Source: Grimontia hollisae CIP 101886 (GTDB taxonomy: Bacteria > Pseudomonadota > Gammaproteobacteria > Enterobacterales > Vibrionaceae). From it: a stretch of DNA of 64,000 nt. Shown piece after piece: positions 28,551 through 37,140 of this stretch. The position numbers and the translations under genes were made by a program. Each line of letters begins with the position of its first letter. Within the stretch, counting starts at the first letter, position 1. Under the pieces are notes generated by a model. It was not told the origin of the DNA, did no database searches, and saw only the letters and a list, made by a program, of their open reading frames with translations. The stretch spans positions 397,361 to 461,360 of the forward strand of contig NZ_ADAQ01000013.1 of NCBI RefSeq assembly GCF_000176515.1, given 5' to 3'.

Positions 28551-29633
28551 ATGACTATGCAATCAAATACCAGCCAGCAAGTTGGCATTACGATTAAGGA
28601 TCTCACTCTGGCGTTTGGAGAAACTGACGTATTAAAAGGCGTGAACCTGGAGATAAAGCCCGGTGAGTTTTTTGCGTTCCTTGGCCCTTCAGGCTCAGGG
28701 AAATCAACATTATTGCGTGCTATCGCGGGTTTTGGGCCAGAGCCTAAAGGCCACATCTTGCTGGGCGATGAAGATATCAAAACGCTTCCTCCCTGGCGAC
28801 GCAATGTCGGCATGGTCTTTCAAAGCTATGCATTGTGGCCACACATGACGGTAAGGCAGAACGTTGCCTATGGACTTGAAGAACGAAAAGTTCCAGCAAA
28901 AGAAATCAGAGAACGGGTCGACAATGCCCTCAACCTTGTCGGTCTCCATCATCTGGCGGAAAGACGCCCCTCGCAATTGTCTGGCGGACAACAGCAGCGG
29001 GTAGCTATTGCCCGTACAGTTGTTGTTGAACCACGAGTCCTTTTACTGGACGAACCATTATCGAATCTGGATGCCAATCTCAGGGAACAGATGCGCCGCG
29101 ATCTCTTAGAGCTTCAGCGCCAGTTGGGTTTAACCACCATATTTGTTACCCACGATCAGGAAGAAGCTAACACGATTTCTGATCGAATTGCCGTATTGGA
29201 CCAAGGGGTGATCCAGCAAGTCGGCGAACCTATTGAACTTTATGACAATCCTGCGAACAAGTTTGTCGCAGATTTTCTCGGTACCGCCAATGTGCTGGAC
29301 GGCGAGATACGTGGTGACAACAGCGGAAAAACCTTTACAACAAACTCTGGTATTTGTTTTCCGTTTGAGCATGCCCCAAACGGAACAACTTCCCTGGTGT
29401 TCCGACCCCAGAGTCTTGAAATATGCGGTCCTGAACTGCCGCCCAACACCATTGAGCTAAATGGGTACGTAAAACACAGGGAGTTTCTTGGGCATTTGGT
29501 GCGATATAGCATCGATGTGGATGGACAAATCCTGATGGTCGATGATCCTCACCGGCGGGGAACTGAACATTTCGTTAATGGTGCGCCCATTCGCCTGGCA
29601 TTAAAGCCTGAAGAGGTAGTTGCTCTGCGTTGA
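28551..29633 (+). CDS. AfuC/FbpC-type ABC transporter ATPase
   Basis: A 360-residue nucleotide-binding subunit. Walker A GPSGSGKST, Q-loop VFQSYALWPHMT, signature LSGGQQQR, Walker B VLLLDEPLSNLD and switch His THDQEEA are all intact. The C-terminal TOBE-like domain (about residues 240-360) is typical of the MalK/PotA/FbpC group. ATG 28551 follows AAGGAATGACT. It is the last gene of the operon, before a hairpin terminator. Confidence 0.92.
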   Translation: MTMQSNTSQQVGITIKDLTLAFGETDVLKGVNLEIKPGEFFAFLGPSGSGKSTLLRAIAGFGPEPKGHILLGDEDIKTLPPWRRNVGMVFQSYALWPHMTVRQNVAYGLEERKVPAKEIRERVDNALNLVGLHHLAERRPSQLSGGQQQRVAIARTVVVEPRVLLLDEPLSNLDANLREQMRRDLLELQRQLGLTTIFVTHDQEEANTISDRIAVLDQGVIQQVGEPIELYDNPANKFVADFLGTANVLDGEIRGDNSGKTFTTNSGICFPFEHAPNGTTSLVFRPQSLEICGPELPPNTIELNGYVKHREFLGHLVRYSIDVDGQILMVDDPHRRGTEHFVNGAPIRLALKPEEVVALR

Positions 29634-29662
29634 TAGCACAGGTTTTACTGACCTGAAAATGA

Positions 29663-29705
29663 AAAAAAACCAGCATCGATAGGCCAATACCGACGCTGGT
29701 TTTCC
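29663..29705. terminator. Terminator after the importer operon
   Basis: AAACCAGC-A-TCG and CGA-C-GCTGGTTT arms with one mispair and a roughly 16-base loop, with TTTTCC after the right arm and a run of A residues before the left arm. Confidence 0.65.
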
Positions 29706-30014
29706 TCGAGTTTTTGCGTTGGCAGATTTAGAGTTCTGCCCTCTCATTAATTTCCTTCAGCTGATAAAACCAAATGAAAGAAATGAAAGTCTTTGGTTCA
29801 GAATCAGTCTGTAAGTGGCGGCCATGCATTACTGGCTGATTTTGAACACAGGGGTAATTTAGTACCTGATGAATAAGAAAACTGTGAGGTAAACAGGAAA
29901 GTTTCCTTATATTTTATGGGGATGCAGTATTTTTGCGAGTCAGATAATACTGTGGAAATAAGATCACACTTACGCCGTAAATATGAGTCAGTTTACATTA
30001 TTACAAGGCGTTCA
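29706..30014. other. Intergenic region between convergent units
   Basis: AT-rich gap with a small hairpin (GGCAGA / TCTGCC, 29721-29740) and no supported gene. Confidence 0.5.
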
Positions 30015-30410
30015 TTACATAGAAAAATCTGTAACGCATTCTGCACGACCCAATTCATAAACCCGTTTTTCGCGGATAGTCCTGCGCGAATCATTCCATT
30101 TATAAATGACATCAGCGCGGTTTGCTGCCCTGCCCATCTCACTGAAAAGAAAGCGATCCACGGTGTGATTAAACGCTTCAAGATCCATCTTTTCCTGATA
30201 AACCACACCCATCAATTCGAAAGCCAGCGATTTTTCTTTGTTGCTGCCAATAACGGTAAACCGTTGAAGCATATCTAATGCCATTTCATATTCACATTCA
30301 ATGAGTTGCTGTTCTGTTGCTAACAGCTTTCCATGCACGCCGTAAGTCGACACATAGCTGCATCCGGTCATCAAACCTGAAACCATCACCCCCAGCAGTA
30401 ACCTTTTCAT
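30015..30410 (-). CDS. Small lipoprotein of unknown function
   Basis: A 131-residue predicted lipoprotein. MKRLLLGVMVSGLMTGC gives a signal with lipobox L-M-T-G-C (Cys17). The mature part is alpha-helical and charged, with two further cysteines (IECEYEM and RAECVTD). GGGAGGG lies 6 bases before the ATG at 30410; an upstream ATG at 30440 would add ten residues ahead of the signal. I do not recognise the family. It lies downstream of a terminator, so it is probably transcribed separately from torR. Confidence 0.65.
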   Translation of the reverse strand: MKRLLLGVMVSGLMTGCSYVSTYGVHGKLLATEQQLIECEYEMALDMLQRFTVIGSNKEKSLAFELMGVVYQEKMDLEAFNHTVDRFLFSEMGRAANRADVIYKWNDSRRTIREKRVYELGRAECVTDFSM

Positions 30411-30474
30411 CAACCCTCCCTTCCTGTAAGCGGCAAACATTTTCCCCGAAATAAAGTTATTGCAAAAATCAGAC

Positions 30475-30500
30475 CGAAAAAAACCGGGAGCGTGTCCCGG
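30475..30500 (-). terminator. Terminator after the DUF2947 gene
   Basis: CCGGGA / TCCCGG stem around GCGTG. On the minus strand it is followed by seven T residues. Confidence 0.85.
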
Positions 30501-30510
30501 CTTGTCTATT

Positions 30511-30542
30511 CCTGCTTAGCTCCTGTCCTGCTTAGCTCCTGT
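30511..30542. repeat. Perfect 16-bp tandem duplication
   Basis: CCTGCTTAGCTCCTGT occurs twice, head to tail, between the DUF2947 stop and its terminator. Confidence 0.9.
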
Positions 30543-30551
30543 TGAACAACG

Positions 30552-31022
30552 CTATGGGCGCTTGCCCAGTTTTACCGTGCCATCTTGCTCAAACATCGCC
30601 ACTTCTTTGCGTTTTCTCGCCACTAACAACGGCTTGTCGCCATAGAACAGGAAGTTTTTCCAGTATTTCTTAAACATTCCCCAGCGGGTTTCCACAATGT
30701 TGCTTTTATCGTAACAAAAATAGACAACGGCATTATCCTCCCAAGGAAAAAACGCAATGACCTCTTCCGGCAACTCCCCTTCTTCATCCCAAGGGTGTTG
30801 CCAGTCAGACTCTTGTTCCCACACACTGCGCATGCTCGCCCAGTCTCCTTTGCCGAAGTGATCAGGGGTCGGGCTTTGCTGGCTGATAAAATCACGCCAT
30901 AACTGGGCTCCGCGCGATTCTGTCATCGGTTTTATGTGCTCACGATCTTCTTCTGCCACAGGCATCGACTGATGCGTGAAAATCCACTTACGTTTATATT
31001 CTTCAAAGGGAATGTAATTCAT
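30552..31022 (-). CDS. DUF2947 family protein
   Basis: A 156-residue soluble acidic protein starting MNYIPFEEYKRKWIFTHQSMPV and rich in aromatic residues and Trp. It belongs to the DUF2947 group found in vibrios, for which I know of no function. The ATG at 31022 has GAGAG two bases upstream; a GTG at 31040 would add six residues. It begins 27 bases after the torR stop on the same strand and is probably co-transcribed with torR. Confidence 0.75.
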   Translation of the reverse strand: MNYIPFEEYKRKWIFTHQSMPVAEEDREHIKPMTESRGAQLWRDFISQQSPTPDHFGKGDWASMRSVWEQESDWQHPWDEEGELPEEVIAFFPWEDNAVVYFCYDKSNIVETRWGMFKKYWKNFLFYGDKPLLVARKRKEVAMFEQDGTVKLGKRP

Positions 31023-31049
31023 AACTCTCTCAATATTCACGGGTGAACG

Positions 31050-31778
31050 CTATTTGCCCGCAAACATGTAACCCTCACCGTGAACAGTGATAAACAACTG
31101 CGGTTTTTTCGGGTCAACTTCGATTTTGTTGCGAAGACGACGAACCAAGACATCAATGGTTCTGTCGTTTGGTGCATCGACACGGTGGCTGATCAAATTC
31201 AGGATACGCTCACGGCTCATCACCCTGTTACGGTTCGCCGTAAAGGCCACCAGCATTTCATATTCTGCTTTGGTCAGCTTCACCGCGGTGTCACCTTTAT
31301 TTAATGCGCGACGTTCAATATTAAATGTCCATCCATTGAAGCTCACTACATTACCACTATCTTTCGCTGAACTCTCGAGTTCTGGTTGGCTATTGGCCTT
31401 TGAAATCCGCCACATCAGGTTGCGTACTCTAACCAGAAGCTCACGCAATTCCAGTGGCTTGGTACAATAATCGTCTGCCCCCATTTCAAGACCCACAATA
31501 CGATCAATGCTGTCGTCTCTTGCAGTAATAAGAATGATCCCGACATCCGACGTGCTGCGCAGCTGACGGGTCAGCATCAATCCATCCTCTCCCGGCAGGT
31601 TGATATCCAACATAATAAGATCAACCCGATGTTCATTCATAATTTTGTGCATTTCCTTGCCGTCAGAGGCCTGGCTGACGTGATATCCCTGTTTTTCGAA
31701 GTAACTGGAAACCATGGTTCGGGTCACTACTTCATCATCTACGACCAGAATGTGATAACTCACTACATGCCTGTTCAC
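31050..31778 (-). CDS. torR: TMAO-responsive regulator TorR
   Basis: A 242-residue OmpR-family regulator with phospho-acceptor Asp58 (LIMLDINLPGEDG) and a winged-helix output domain ending HGEGYMFAGK. The stretch GLEMGADDYCTKPLELRELLVRVRNLMWRI and LTKAEYEMLVAFTANR closely match E. coli TorR rather than ArcA. It is divergent from torC, with CTGTTCATAT tor boxes between. TorS and TorT, encoded beside torR in E. coli, are not in this window. Confidence 0.92.
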   Translation of the reverse strand: MNRHVVSYHILVVDDEVVTRTMVSSYFEKQGYHVSQASDGKEMHKIMNEHRVDLIMLDINLPGEDGLMLTRQLRSTSDVGIILITARDDSIDRIVGLEMGADDYCTKPLELRELLVRVRNLMWRISKANSQPELESSAKDSGNVVSFNGWTFNIERRALNKGDTAVKLTKAEYEMLVAFTANRNRVMSRERILNLISHRVDAPNDRTIDVLVRRLRNKIEVDPKKPQLFITVHGEGYMFAGK

Positions 31779-31980
31779 AACTCATCATAACGGTGCGCAC
31801 TCTAGCAGCAAAAATCGTAACATTTTTGACTTATCTCATGGTTATTGCATTTTTTTGAATTGCATATCACCCATTAAATTAAACATCTGTATACACGTTT
31901 ATGCTTTTTAGCCACTAAATATTGGGCATTCATTACAATTTTCAACAATTACACACCATTCGCCCTATCACACCCATAAT

Positions 31981-32044
31981 CTGTTCATATTTTTTCATAT
32001 ACATCTTCGCTGCTGTTCATATCTGCACATAGCTCTGTTCATAT
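31981..32044. promoter_or_regulatory. Tor boxes: TorR-binding decamers
   Basis: CTGTTCATAT occurs exactly three times (31981-31990, 32013-32022, 32035-32044). Two degenerate copies lie directly beside them: TTTTTCATAT at 31991-32000 and CTGCACATAG at 32023-32032. E. coli TorR binds direct repeats with this same decamer consensus upstream of torCAD. The boxes lie between torR and torC, so they may control both. Confidence 0.93.
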
Positions 32045-32177
32045 CCAATCGCTACCATGCCTAACCGAAATTACGCATCAAAAACATGTAGCTATGGTGC
32101 GCAGGCTTGCTTCCAAACCCGCGTCTGGAATGGGTCCAAACACTAACTACAAGAACTTTATGGGTGTATCCATTTTT

Positions 32178-33341
32178 ATGAAAAAGCTATTGCAGAAGCT
32201 GACGAAACCAAGCGCGAAATATTCCATCCTCGCCTTGGTGCTGATCGGTGCTGTTATTACAGTCACTGGTATCGTCGTGATGAACAAGTCTCTTGATTAT
32301 TTCTCTAAAACGGAGTTCTGTATCTCGTGCCACACGATGCAGCAAAACTACGAGGAATATAAGCAATCTATTCACTACAGCAACGCGAAAGGTATCCGTG
32401 CTGAGTGTGTGGACTGTCACCAACCGAAAGATTTCACTGGTAAAATCCTGCGCAAATTGGGCGCGTATAAAGATGTTTACCACCACTTCATCACAGGCAA
32501 GATCGATACGCCTGAGAAGTTTGAGGAGCACAGGTTAGAGCTCGCCCAGAAAGTGTGGGAACGCATGTCTGACGAAAACTACAAGACCTGTACGACATGT
32601 CACTCCTACGAAGCCATGGATCATGAAAAACAATCCGTTCAGGCAATGAAAGAAATGATCCCGGCAGCAAAAGAAAATATGGCGTGTATCGAATGCCACA
32701 AAGGTATCGCTCACGAACTGCCTAACATGGCGGGTGGTTTCCGTAAGACCTTTGAAACCCTGTCTGCATCTGCAATTGCACCGGCTGGCGCGAAAAAACT
32801 TTACTCGCTGGAAGAGAAGAGCCTGTTCGCCACGGCAGATGCTAACGGCAAAGTGGAAGGCCAACTTCTGCCAGCTTCTGAAGTTGACGTTATCGGCGAA
32901 GAAGGCGACATGTTGAAAGTGCGTGTTCAAGGCTGGATTGAGACCAATGGTAAAGGCCGTGTCATGACCGAATACATGGGTAAACGTGTCTTCAAAGCGA
33001 CCGTCCGTGGTGCCGTGAAAGCGACCGAAACCATTATTTCTGAGGAAGTAGACCCTGCAACCAACATTGCATGGAAACAGGTTGCGGTTGAAGCCTACAT
33101 CACCAAAGACGGTATGCTGGAAAGCATTCAGCCTGTGTGGGATTACGCATCAGAGATGTATGCCTCTACGTGTAACTCTTGCCACGCTGCACCAGATCCA
33201 GGTCACTTCACAGCCAACGGCTGGATCTCAAACCTGAAGGCAATGAGCGCGTACTACCGTCTGAGCAAGACGGAAGAACGTACCCTGCTGAAATATCTGC
33301 AGAACCACGGTAGAGATACCGGCGGTGCTGGCGCGCATTAA
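32178..33341 (+). CDS. torC: Pentahaem c-type cytochrome TorC
   Basis: TorC passes electrons from menaquinol to TorA. The 387-residue protein has one N-terminal membrane anchor (about residues 14-37) and a NapC/NirT-type domain with four CxxCH haem sites: CISCH, CVDCH, CTTCH and CIECH. A C-terminal domain carries the fifth, CNSCH. Between them lies an SH3-like stretch, as in other TorC proteins. The ATG at 32178 gives a standard short n-region; an in-frame ATG at 32160 is a close alternative, and the far upstream one at 32094 is unlikely. First gene of torCA. Confidence 0.93.
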   Translation: MKKLLQKLTKPSAKYSILALVLIGAVITVTGIVVMNKSLDYFSKTEFCISCHTMQQNYEEYKQSIHYSNAKGIRAECVDCHQPKDFTGKILRKLGAYKDVYHHFITGKIDTPEKFEEHRLELAQKVWERMSDENYKTCTTCHSYEAMDHEKQSVQAMKEMIPAAKENMACIECHKGIAHELPNMAGGFRKTFETLSASAIAPAGAKKLYSLEEKSLFATADANGKVEGQLLPASEVDVIGEEGDMLKVRVQGWIETNGKGRVMTEYMGKRVFKATVRGAVKATETIISEEVDPATNIAWKQVAVEAYITKDGMLESIQPVWDYASEMYASTCNSCHAAPDPGHFTANGWISNLKAMSAYYRLSKTEERTLLKYLQNHGRDTGGAGAH

Positions 33342-33419
33342 TCGGCAAATAGAACAATAAGCGGCAGGTACACCCGAGTGTGCCTGCCCTGACGACTTAA
33401 AAACTATAAGGATTTCTAC

Positions 33420-35948
33420 ATGGCGACTGAAAAACAGCAAGGCATTTCCCGCCGTCGTTTTCTCTCTGGCATGTTAACCGCCAGTGCCGGTGTTGTAATC
33501 GGCACTAGCCTGTTGGCACCTCGCAAAGCACTCGCTGCAACAGAGGTGAAAAATACGTTTTCCGGTGAAGTGATTCACGGTTCTCACTGGGGTGCTTTCC
33601 GCGCCAAAGTTGAAAATGGCATTTGGGTAGATACTGTCCCCTTCGAAAATGACCCACACCCAACATCTATGTTGAACGGTGTTCGCGAAGTGGTTTACAA
33701 CCCATCCCGCGTTAAGTACCCAATGGTGCGCATCGACTGGCTGAAGCACGGTTGGAAATCAGACACCAGCCAACGCGGTGATAACCGTTTTGTGCGTGTG
33801 CCATGGTCTCAGGCGCTGGACTTCTTCCATCACGAGCTGGAGCGTATTCAAACCACTTACGGTCCAAGCGCCCTGTATGCGGGTCATTCCGGCTGGCAGT
33901 CATGCGGTAAATTCAACACTGCAGGCACCATGATGCAGCGAGCAATCGGCCTGCACGGTACTTACCTGGCAAAAGTCGGTGACTACTCAACCGGCTCTGC
34001 ACAGGTCGTTCTGCCTTATGTCGCAGGCGCGATGGAAGTTTACGAACAGCAAACCTCATGGCCGCTGGTTCTGAAACACGCGAAAAACATCGTCATCTGG
34101 GGTTCTGACCCAATCAAGAACCTGCAAGTTGGCTGGCTGATCCCCGACCACAGCGTATACGGTTATTACCAACAACTGGCTGAGAAAGTAAAAGCAGGCG
34201 AAATCAACGTGATCCACGTTGACCCTGTGAAGAACGAATCATACAAGTTCTTTGGTGGTAAGCAGGTGCCGGTTAACCCACAAACTGACGTTCCACTGAT
34301 GCTGGCCATTGCACACACGCTCTACACGGAGAAGCTGCACGACGAGCAGTTCCTGGCAGACTACACCACCGGCTTTGAGCAGTTCCTGCCTTACCTGCTG
34401 GGTGAAAAAGACGGTGTTGCCAAAACCCCTGAGTGGGCAGAGAAGATCTGTGGTATCCCTGCTGACGAGATCCGCGAACTGGCGCGCACCATGGCAAGTG
34501 GCCGCACCCAGATCATCGCGGGCTGGTGTCTGCAACGTATGCAGCACGGCGAACAATACGCGTGGATGATCGTTGTTCTGGCAGCAATGCTGGGGCAAAT
34601 CGGTCTGCCAGGTGGCGGCTTCGGCTTCGGCTGGCACTACAACGATGCAGGTACTGTCACCTCTGCGGGTCCGCTGATGTCTGGTTTCAACTCAGTGACT
34701 GGCGTTGATCCAATCTACAACGGCAGCTACAAAGGCTACTCAAGCTACATCCCAGTTGCACGTTTTGTTGACTGTATCGAAAACCCAGGCAGCACCATCG
34801 AGTTCAACGGCCACAAAGTGAAGTTCCCGCACATGAAGATGGCTATCTTCTGCGGTAACAACCCGTTCCATCACCATCAGGATCGCAACCGCATGATCAA
34901 GGCGTGGCGCAACCTGGAAACGGTAGTGAGTGTTGAACACCAGTGGACAGCAACCTGCCGCTTTGCTGACATCGTTCTGCCGGCAACAACCACCTACGAG
35001 CGTAATGATATCGAGCAGTTCGGTAACCATTCAAACAAAGGCATCATCGCGATGAAACAAATCGTTGAGCCAATGTTTGAATCGAAAGACGATTTCGATA
35101 TCTTCCGTGAGCTGTGCAGTCGCTTTGGTCGTGAAGAAGCCTTCACCGGCGGCAAGACAAAGATGGAGTGGATCGAAGAAATCTACAATGGGGCGCGCCT
35201 GCAAGGACGTGGTATCGGTGTACGTATGCCTAACTTCGTTAAATTCTGGGAAAAAGAGCAGTTCATTGCATTCCCAGATGGCACTGAGTGGGTTCGTCAC
35301 GCGGCATTCCGCAAAGAACCGGATCTTGAGCCACTGGGTACTGCATCCGGCCTGATCGAAATCTACTGTAAGACTATCGCAGACATGGGTTATGACGACT
35401 GTCAGGGTCACCCAATGTGGTTTGAGAAAGTTGAGCGTAGCCACGGTGGTCCAAAGTCGAACAAGTTCCCAATCCACCTGCAAAGCTGCCACCCGAACCA
35501 CCGTCTGCACTCGCAGCTGTGTTCTTCTGACGAGCACCGCAGCACCTATGCAGTCGCTGGCCGTGAGCCTTGCTACATCAGCACAGCAGACGCCAAAGCA
35601 CGTGGTATCAAGACCGGTGACATCGTTCGCGTGTTCAACGATCGCGGCCAGGTACTGGCAGGTGCCGTTGTGACTGACGATTACATGCCAGGCGTTTGCC
35701 GTATCCACGAAGGTGCGTGGTATGCACCACTGGAAGGTGGCAAACCAGGTACCCTGTGTACTTACGGCGATCCAAACGTACTGACCGTTGATATCGGTAC
35801 CTCGAAGCTGGCCCAGGCAACCTCTGCACACACTGCGTTGGTTGAAATTGAGAAATACACGGGCAAAGTGCCTGCTGTGACTGGCTTCAGTGGTCCTATC
35901 TCTATCGATGATGTAAACCCACTGTTCCCAGCGATGAATATCGCGTAA
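33420..35948 (+). CDS. torA: Trimethylamine-N-oxide reductase TorA
   Basis: TorA is the periplasmic molybdenum enzyme that reduces TMAO to trimethylamine as terminal electron acceptor. The 842-residue protein has a Tat signal (RRRFLSGMLTASAG, cleavage near ALA-ATEV). The molybdenum-ligating serine lies in VGDYSTGSA. There is no N-terminal [4Fe-4S] cysteine cluster, as expected for the DMSO/TMAO reductase subgroup. AAGGA precedes the ATG. It follows torC by 78 bp, and a strong terminator separates it from torD. Confidence 0.95.
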   Translation: MATEKQQGISRRRFLSGMLTASAGVVIGTSLLAPRKALAATEVKNTFSGEVIHGSHWGAFRAKVENGIWVDTVPFENDPHPTSMLNGVREVVYNPSRVKYPMVRIDWLKHGWKSDTSQRGDNRFVRVPWSQALDFFHHELERIQTTYGPSALYAGHSGWQSCGKFNTAGTMMQRAIGLHGTYLAKVGDYSTGSAQVVLPYVAGAMEVYEQQTSWPLVLKHAKNIVIWGSDPIKNLQVGWLIPDHSVYGYYQQLAEKVKAGEINVIHVDPVKNESYKFFGGKQVPVNPQTDVPLMLAIAHTLYTEKLHDEQFLADYTTGFEQFLPYLLGEKDGVAKTPEWAEKICGIPADEIRELARTMASGRTQIIAGWCLQRMQHGEQYAWMIVVLAAMLGQIGLPGGGFGFGWHYNDAGTVTSAGPLMSGFNSVTGVDPIYNGSYKGYSSYIPVARFVDCIENPGSTIEFNGHKVKFPHMKMAIFCGNNPFHHHQDRNRMIKAWRNLETVVSVEHQWTATCRFADIVLPATTTYERNDIEQFGNHSNKGIIAMKQIVEPMFESKDDFDIFRELCSRFGREEAFTGGKTKMEWIEEIYNGARLQGRGIGVRMPNFVKFWEKEQFIAFPDGTEWVRHAAFRKEPDLEPLGTASGLIEIYCKTIADMGYDDCQGHPMWFEKVERSHGGPKSNKFPIHLQSCHPNHRLHSQLCSSDEHRSTYAVAGREPCYISTADAKARGIKTGDIVRVFNDRGQVLAGAVVTDDYMPGVCRIHEGAWYAPLEGGKPGTLCTYGDPNVLTVDIGTSKLAQATSAHTALVEIEKYTGKVPAVTGFSGPISIDDVNPLFPAMNIA

Positions 35949-35964
35949 GAGACAGTATGAAGAA

Positions 35965-35990
35965 AAAGGGCAGCTTGGCTGCCCTTTTTT
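35965..35990 (+). terminator. Terminator between torA and torD
   Basis: AAAGGGCAGC / GCTGCCCTTT stem with a 3-base loop and a T-run. It implies that torD depends on read-through or on its own promoter. Confidence 0.9.
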
Positions 35991-36051
35991 ACTCCGACTT
36001 GTATAGACTGATACCTTCTGTGTTCAGTCCAAACGCAAACCAAAGGCCAGA

Positions 36052-36705
36052 ATGACAATGCAAGAATTTATTGCCATTAACGAGCAACGCGCCGAGTTTT
36101 ACTGGTGGATGTCTTCACTGTTTGCCACTGAGCTGACACAAAAAGACCTCGACAACTACCATGGCGCCGACATGGACAACTACTATTCCGTGTTAGCGAT
36201 GACAGAAGAACTGAAAGCCCCTGTCGATGAATTTCGCCACGTATTGGCGAAACTGAAAGTCCGTGAGGATGCTCAACTGGAATTAGCCGCAGATTTTTGC
36301 GGGCTTTTCCTGAGCACACCAAAGTCAGGCGCCCTACCCTATGCTTCCATGTATATTGGCAAAACCGGTTTACTGAATGACAAGCCCGCGGAGGAAATGG
36401 GCCAATGGATGGATAAGTACGGTATCGCGCAGCGTAAAGACTTTAACGAGCCTTTTGACCACTTGGCGATAGAATTGGACTTCATGGGCAACCTTGTCAT
36501 TCTTGCTAACAAAGAAGCTGACGAAGAGCAACAAGAAGCGATGATGCAAGAGCAACTGCGTTTTCTGGAAACCATGATCATGCCGTGGATTGAGCAGTTC
36601 CAACAAACCGTTCAGCAATTCGACCCGTTCGGTTTCTACCAGGCAGCCGCGAACCTTTTGGTTGCATTTATCAAACTGGACCTTGCCTTCCTGAAAGGCG
36701 AATAA
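36052..36705 (+). CDS. torD: TorA-specific chaperone TorD
   Basis: TorD binds the TorA signal peptide and apoenzyme for cofactor insertion. The 217-residue protein is all-helical in the TorD/DmsD fold, with the family segments EFYWWMSSLFATEL, ADFCGLFLSTPKSGALPYASMY and FDHLAIELDFMGNL. A second ATG six bases on (36058) is equally possible. It lies just after the torA terminator and is followed by its own. Confidence 0.92.
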   Translation: MTMQEFIAINEQRAEFYWWMSSLFATELTQKDLDNYHGADMDNYYSVLAMTEELKAPVDEFRHVLAKLKVREDAQLELAADFCGLFLSTPKSGALPYASMYIGKTGLLNDKPAEEMGQWMDKYGIAQRKDFNEPFDHLAIELDFMGNLVILANKEADEEQQEAMMQEQLRFLETMIMPWIEQFQQTVQQFDPFGFYQAAANLLVAFIKLDLAFLKGE

Positions 36706-36725
36706 CAACAAACATCACCTTCCCC

Positions 36726-36752
36726 AAGCCGGACTCGTTCCGGCTTTTTGCT
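36726..36752 (+). terminator. Terminator after torD
   Basis: AAGCCGGA / TCCGGCTT stem with a 5-base loop and T-run. Confidence 0.85.
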
Positions 36753-36866
36753 TTCTGGCAGGCCATCAAGTAGCCAAGGTATGTAGTAAGCATGATGCGC
36801 ATCAACCTTATAGACGTTGCGTTCATTCTATAATTGCGGCGCATTGGCATAGCCATTAAACTGTGA

Positions 36867-36882
36867 ACGCAAGCGATTGGCA
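36867..36882. promoter_or_regulatory. Possible PurR operator upstream of purR
   Basis: ACGCAAGCGATTGGCA resembles the PurR box ACGCAAACGTTTTCGT mainly in the left half. Autoregulation of purR is known in E. coli. The match is partial. Confidence 0.35.
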
Positions 36883-37022
36883 TTAATAACCTCTTGAATT
36901 TTTTATGCGGAATTCAACCAAATGCTTCGCAAATTCTTCTACCCGTCCACCAACCGGTAAATTACTGAAGTGCTAACAGTGCACGTTGGCGGGAAGAAAA
37001 TGACATGAGAAAACGGACCTGA

Positions 37023-37081
37023 TACGCCGCTTACTTACCGTCGGATTGCATCAATCCACATCTGTTCGGTTAAGCGGCGTA
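37023..37081 (+). promoter_or_regulatory. Structured leader of purR: nested hairpins
   Basis: An outer stem of TACGCCGCTTA (37023-37033) and TAAGCGGCGTA (37071-37081) is a perfect 11-bp complement. It encloses a second perfect hairpin, GGATTG-CAT-CAATCC (37043-37057). The element ends 59 bases before the purR ATG and has no T-run. I do not recognise it as a known riboswitch or leader class. Confidence 0.55.
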
Positions 37082-37140
37082 AACATATGCAGCGCTTACT
37101 CAAGGTGGCTGCAGAAAGAAAACAATAAGAAGATTACCGA

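Noticed and set aside
25342-29633. Iron(III) ABC transporter, the usual database label for this gene set
   Set aside because: The binding protein is closer in motifs to PgtC, its paralogue sits with a PgtB/PgtA-like system, and AfuABC relatives are known to import phosphorylated sugars. Iron import is not excluded but is not the best reading.
30484-30542. CRISPR-like repeat
   Set aside because: Two adjacent 16-bp copies without spacers, and no cas genes anywhere in the window.
34239-35831. Long antisense open frames within torA
   Set aside because: They lie opposite a fully supported gene, have low-complexity composition typical of antisense codon bias, and show no start signals or known domains.
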